Shown here: in pieces, positions 59,044 through 64,000 of the stretch
How the letters are laid out: the number at the start of each line of letters is the position of its first letter
How positions within the stretch are numbered: the first letter of the stretch is position 1
Assembly: GCA_015680685.1 (NCBI GenBank)
Contig: MNCI01004656.1
Span: forward strand, 194,718-258,717
Direction of reading: 5' to 3'
DNA length: 64,000 bases
Origin: Gnetum montanum
Lineage: Eukaryota > Streptophyta > Gnetopsida > Gnetales > Gnetaceae
Position numbers and translations under genes: made by a program
The notes under the pieces: model-generated
What the model was told of the DNA's origin: nothing
Database searches by the model: none
Seen by the model: only the letters and a program-made list of their open reading frames with translations

Positions 59044-59936
59044 TGATGAAGTGTCTTCAGTTGGTTGCATTGATAGGATGTTGTCAATGGAACCCCATCG
59101 ACAAGATCCCATCGACGTAGGGTTTCTCATGTTGACGTGTACCCATTAACATGGCACACTAGTAGGTCTATAGATATGACACCCTAGCTATGTTAAAAAG
59201 AGTTAGAATTTTAATTACTATCAAAACTCTTGTAGTTTTTTTTTCATGAGAGATTGAATAATTTTCTAAGTGCCCACAGTAGGAGTTAAGGAGTGTATGG
59301 AGCTTTAGTTGGGCACTGTTGTACTTGAGCACTGCAATGTGTGCAGGAACAAAGATGAGCTTTTTGATAAACCTTGTAGCACTTGGACTACCTTAGTGAT
59401 TTATTTATGCATTTATTGTTTTCATTAATTAATTAATTAATTAGTATAAAATGATTAATATTATAAGTAATTAATTAATTAAGATAAATAAACTAGCATA
59501 CGTAAGTACAACCACTTCGAGCATAACTATAACACTTGGTATTCCTAGTAGCCCTTAAAACTTAGTCACCCAACAATGTTGTACATGTTTAGGATGTGTT
59601 AAGAAAGTGGGAATAGATGCTTATGTTAGGATAGTTAGTTATTAATTAGCAATTAAAGTAGTTGAATTAGTTAATGAATTTATTCTCAATCTATTACCAA
59701 ACTTATTCGAGAAAAATATAAAAATAATAAAAATCATGTGCTTTAATTACACTTAACCATACACTTGAGCCTCACAAGTGTAGTTAAGAAGACAATGATT
59801 GTTCCATGATTAGATTTATCTCCTACATTGAATCCTATGTATGAGAACACTAGAAATCCATGGAATTTGACTAGATCACACATGAACGTCTTAGTTATTT
59901 GTATAGTTGGGCATAGGGGTACCTCACTACTCATCA
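59044..59936 (+). repeat. 3' LTR of A2
   Basis: 893 bp, TGATGAAGTGTC to ACTCATCA. It follows CCATGGAGGTA as in A0 and A1. U5 is clearly related to the A1 LTR (CCCACAGTAGGAGT, GATAAACCTTG, GGGGTACC near the end). U3 is different and lacks the GATATCGC palindromes, so A2 belongs to another subfamily. A T/A-rich stretch near 59420-59480 is ATTA-repeat like. Confidence 0.85.
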
Positions 59937-62269
59937 CTTACCTTGGCTTGTTGTTTTGTGGTGGATGACTTGGCCATTTATATTACCCCTAGTGCATGGA
60001 AGCTATGGAAAAACAAAAAATATCATTTCTATCATAGACTACAAAAATGAATTTTAGTACTAATATATACGAACAAGACATAAAGAGAGCAGTGAGTGAT
60101 TGCATGTGTATTCCTCCACTCTACTGTGGTTCCCTATATTTGTTTGGAGTGTTGTATAGTGGGTAGAGAAATGGCCAAAGGAATGGCAAGTTGATGATCC
60201 TAAATTGGCGACACTAGGGTTTTGAAATAATGGTTATCTCATGGGTAGTGGATTTTATAAGAAGCCACTACTTACTGTTAACTATATTTTTCTTCATATT
60301 TTTAATATATCAATTTCCATCACTACATCGATACGGTTTGATAAAATTTAGATTGAACTATGTCACAGAATTAACACTAATCAATAATCATAGCCAAAAT
60401 GCTTGTAGGATATTGAAGTTGATCACACCCATGTTGATAAAATGTGAAATATTCATGAAAATTTTATTTATATTGATTTACATTGAGTTGCTCAATATGA
60501 ATCAATATAAATTAATCAACATATCAAAGTTCATTACGGCTATGTTGTTCAAATGCAAGTTGGTCGAGAAAATTTCATCTTTACTGATTCATATTAATTC
60601 AATTGATGTGAATTGGTATCTATGCATATTAATATATCAATTTGGATTGAAGAAATTAATATTTGTAGTGATAACTTGGACTATGTTTCTTTACATATCG
60701 ATTAACGTTGCATTAATCAATACACCATGATTTTATTTATAACTAGACATCTAACCCACAATATCTCTTAATGTTGTTGGTTTTCTAAAAGTTTTATTTC
60801 TTCACATGATATATATGGACATCAATCCTACAATTTTCTTCAATAAATTTTTTTTTATTAATTACATACCCATCACATTTTGTAATATGAAATTGTAGTA
60901 GGACAATAAATTTATTTGATTTATGTTTATAAAATATTATTCCTTTTTCACTTCTTATAATTACTTCTTATTACTGTGGTAGGAATCCACATATAACTTA
61001 GTTAGAAAGGACATTTGTAGGATTATTTGGGCTAAACATCACATCACAAGGTTTGCTTCATTTGTTGCAAGGATTTCTTAGTATCTCAAGGTCTCCACCT
61101 TTCCTAATTTTTAAGGGTCTGGTATGCATTTCTTGCAGCAAACCCATTCCCAAACTTTCTTTTATATTAGCTTCCATGTTGGTTATACACTACTATCCTA
61201 TCCATTTAAAGTTGGTCATTCATGTCCATCCTCCCCCTCAATAATTAATCTAGGTCATCTCCCAGCCTAGGTTAATTAGTTAAATAATTATTAATGGATT
61301 TGAGATTTGGCCTTGCCAAGAGAATATACCAAAAGTAAGAGTGCTATGGGTTTTATATAATCTTAGCTATATATAAGATACGAGTAAGCTTTGGTCTTCC
61401 AATTGTTAATATCCATAATGCTTTTCCATAGTACAGATCTTGACCACTAACACCTATGGAAGGCATAATGAGAAACAAATGGAAGATCCTAGAGGTTTAA
61501 TTACCAGTGAACATGATATATGATAGCCAAGTAGAAAATTGGAGGAATATGACCAAAAGTATAGAAGTAAAATAAGAATAGTAAATACGTAGAAAGATTT
61601 AATAGAAAATACTCTTTAAGATATGAAGTAGCACAAGCCAAGGAATGAAATGAGCTAACGTAAATGGTCAAAAATGATGGTAGATAAAAAAAATACATTC
61701 TTAGATAAGTCAACCTACCTTGTTCAGTATCATATCCTATCTGAAAGGGGATGACATATAAATTTATTATGAGGGATTGCTCCATCAATATACACTCTTC
61801 TTATAGAAGGGATTTTTGTTAGATTCTTTGGATTGTGAATTTTTAGCATTACCCCAACTATAAGGTTCTTGTGGGAGTGTGGCCCTGCTCATGGTTGAAG
61901 GTTCTTGTGGAACCATTTTTTACATATGAAGAACTTCTCTTTCTCTTTTTGTTATTTTCCTTTCTTTTAAGGCCTTCTTCAATCATGAGGTTCTTGTGGA
62001 AGCCAATTGTATTTTTGGATTTTTTTAATGGCCTACTTACTTGGGCACTAATCTAGTTTTAAATTCTTGTTTCACCTTTGTTGCTAGTCCCAATATGACA
62101 CACCCTTTCCACCTTATTGACTTATCCAAGTATGTAATTAATAGAACCATATGTTGATAATCATGAACCTAACTTAGTTATTTCTTCTATGACTCATGGA
62201 AGTTTTAAACTTAAAGAATAGAAAACAAAAGGGTTGATTATACATAGTTTATTTTTTTTATTAATCTAA
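59937..62269. other. AT-rich region without recognised genes
   Basis: About 2.3 kb between the A2 LTR and the integrase remnant. The open frame at 60230-60730 is low-complexity and mirrors a diverged tandem duplication. 61000-62270 shows nothing I can assign. Confidence 0.5.
60415..60650. repeat. Diverged tandem duplication of about 115 bp
   Basis: Two units, about 60415-60530 and 60531-60650, share the order of words: ATGTTGATAAAATG / ATGTTGTTCAAATG, TTTATATTGATTTACATTGA / CTTTACTGATTCATATTAA, then AATATGAATCAATAT-like text. About 60% alike by eye; possibly a satellite remnant. Confidence 0.4.
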
Positions 62270-62439
62270 GGCTCACCCTTGGATTTTGGGTTTAAACCAA
62301 CCTATCTCAAGGTAGGAGGAGTTATCCTTCTTCCTTGCATACTAGTCACGATACTAATGAATTCTTTAGAGTCCCAACTAATAATAGATTTTCCTATTAT
62401 CTTCTAAATTTTTCAAGGAAAAATTTATAGAATTTTGGA

Positions 62440-63600
62440 TTTATTGTGTTACAAGATTAAATAAGGCATTTTCTTGAGGTTACTTCCCATAACCTAGACT
62501 TGTAATTGAGCCTTTTCACTTCATAAATTGTCCTTGAGTAAGTTGGATCCTCATCCTCTTTTAGTTCCTCTATTTGGTGTTGATGATATTTCTTAAGTAT
62601 TTGGCCATTTACTAAGAATGTAGTAGATAAATCCTTGATAGGTGCAATTAGGACACTTCCATTACTATGGGGTTGTAACACTAGATAGGGGCCTTCCCAC
62701 TGAGTTGTTAGCTTTCCTAGAAATTCATGTAATCTCATGTTGTATAATAGGAATTTATCACCTATTGAAAAATATTTTTTAAATATATTTTTATCATGCA
62801 TAATCTTCATTTTTATGTAATTATTCTTTCATATTAAGTGCATGTAGATGAAATTCATCATCATCATGTATTTGAGTCATTCTAAAGTTTTTATTTGTTT
62901 CTTCATCAAAATTTAATTGTTGTGCTAATCTTAAAGATTGGCACTTAATCTTTATAGGAAATAAACATTGTTTTCCATAAACAAATTGATAAGGTGAATA
63001 TCCTAAATTTGGTTTATATGTAATCCTATAAGTCCAAAGTGCATCTTGTAAATTTTTTGATCAATCCTCCTTCTTGGTAGATACGATTTTTGTTAGGATC
63101 TTTAGAATAATTTTATTTGCATTTTCCACTTGATCATTTGTTTGAGGATGATAAGAAGTAGCTATCTTATGTTGGATTCCACAAGACTTAAGGAATTTCA
63201 CCATTATTCTATTTACAAAGTAAGTTCCTTGATCACTAATGATTGCTCATAGGGTTTCAAACTATGTTAGGATCTATTTCCATAGAAAAGCTACAATAAC
63301 TTTAACATCATTTTTTGGGGTAGGTTTTGCTTCTACCAACTTAGTAACATATTTTATATAGACAAAAATATATTGACATCCATTATATGGCAGAAATGAT
63401 CCTAAGAAGTATATACCCCATACATCAAAAGGTTCCATTATTAAGATTGTATTAAGTGATATCTCTTTTCTTTTTGTCATTGCCCCTAGTCTTTGACATT
63501 TATCACATTGTTGGACATATTTATGAGCATCTCTAAATATAGTGGGCTAATAAAATCCATTTTGTAATATTTTTATAGTAGTTCTTAGACTATGATCAAC
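62440..63600 (-). pseudogene. Integrase remnant of an Athila-type element
   Basis: Minus strand. The core begins EPFDVWGIYFLG (63274-63480), where the expected Asp is Tyr. Next is IISDQGTYFVN with the second Asp intact, then HPQTNDQVE with the Glu. The C-terminal domain at 62457-62810 has FSIGDKFLLYNMRLHEFLGKL and TTQWEGPYLVL. Wording differs from A2 integrase, so it is a different Athila-type family. The element upstream of the integrase core is missing at the 63600 junction. Confidence 0.8.
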
Positions 63601-64000
63601 CTGAATCAACCTAAATGTACTACCTAAAAATCAATTGGTAGCCCTATCCTTAAATGAAGTGTACAAGACATTCAATAAATGATGTCATGAACTTAGAATA
63701 CAGAAAGAGAAATTTCAACTAGGACATAAGTCTCTCTATTGGAACCCCATAGATGTTCCTCAAAAAGCCAAATTCCAAACATTGTGGGAAGGGCCTTATA
63801 TAATTGATGAAACCTTTTCTTTTGGGGCCATGATCATATACAAACTTGAAAGCCCAAACAAGAAGTAGTTGGTTAACATCTAATAGATAAAGCCTTTCCA
63901 TGAGTCCAAGTAAGCTAGTGCAACAAATACCTCAACAAATGGACAACCATGCTCAATTTTTTAGATCTCTTCTTTCCAACTCAGTCATGGGGGAGATGGT
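63598..64000 (+). mobile_element. A3: fragment of an A-family element
   Basis: From about 63598 the plus strand aligns with A2 7890-8296 (AATCAATTGGTAGCCCTATCC, AAGCCTTTCCATGAG, TCATGGGGGAGATGG): the integrase C-terminal region and the start of the post-pol region. It begins abruptly against the minus-strand integrase remnant and runs off the window. Confidence 0.8.

Larger units (their letters stand above)
58288..59936 (+). mobile_element. A2: Athila-like element, right part
   Basis: Holds the end of the third ORF, a 280-bp 3' region and the 3' LTR. The 3' region resembles A1 35200-35377 (GTCATGAGCACCA, AATCCCATA, TTGTAAAGAACTT), which ties this piece to the A family. A junction that is in frame with 12140 ties it to the left part. 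Confidence 0.7.

Noticed and set aside
60230-60730. 166-residue ORF with hydrophobic segments
   Set aside because: AT-rich, compositionally driven and coincident with a tandem duplication; no motif or homologue in the window.

Overview
The window is plant nuclear heterochromatin made almost entirely of old, nested LTR retrotransposons. I found no intact host gene, no rRNA or tRNA gene and no prokaryotic feature. A very large, slowly purged seed-plant genome (a gymnosperm is plausible) would fit, but nothing in the sequence fixes the species. Two Ty3/gypsy groups are present. The 'A' elements look Athila-like: a degraded tRNA-Asp primer site, a WGIDFMG integrase motif, and a long extra ORF after pol. 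The 'T' elements are giant Tat/Ogre-like elements of about 19-20 kb with LTRs of 1.4-1.7 kb, a second RNase H after the first, and genes on the minus strand.

The layout is a set of insertions inside insertions. 1-2558 is the 3' end of Athila-like copy A0. 2559-12140 plus 58288-59936 is copy A2: gag, protease, RT, RNase H and integrase, then a coiled-coil ORF and a 3' LTR. Its ORF is cut by giant element T1 (12141-58287, minus), and the reading frame resumes on the far side. T1 is interrupted by a second giant element, T2 (19557-47024, minus). T2 is interrupted by A1 (28968-36188, plus), which has two LTRs and a perfect 5-bp duplication (ctaat). The LTRs pair as nesting predicts: 12141-13578 with 56797-58287, and 19557-21148 with 45347-47024. 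59937-62269 is AT-rich sequence with no recognised gene. 62440-63600 is a minus-strand Athila-type integrase remnant, joined to a plus-strand A-family fragment that runs off the window.

Read 5' to 3' on the minus strand, T1 and T2 share one plan: LTR, primer site, gag, protease, a repeat array, an oppositely oriented multi-exon gene, a spacer, a short repeat array, RT/RNase H/second RNase H/integrase, a third repeat array, a 3' noncoding region, LTR. The oppositely oriented gene is the most unusual item. It lies between protease and RT, runs on the plus strand, and has at least five GT-AG introns. For several of these, removal restores the same reading frame in both diverged copies. I do not recognise the protein.

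All coding regions are broken by stops and frameshifts, so most are listed as pseudogenes. T2 pol also carries a later inverted duplication with 594-bp arms about 97% identical, flanked by a copied 26-bp filler. Divergences and percentages given here are hand counts.
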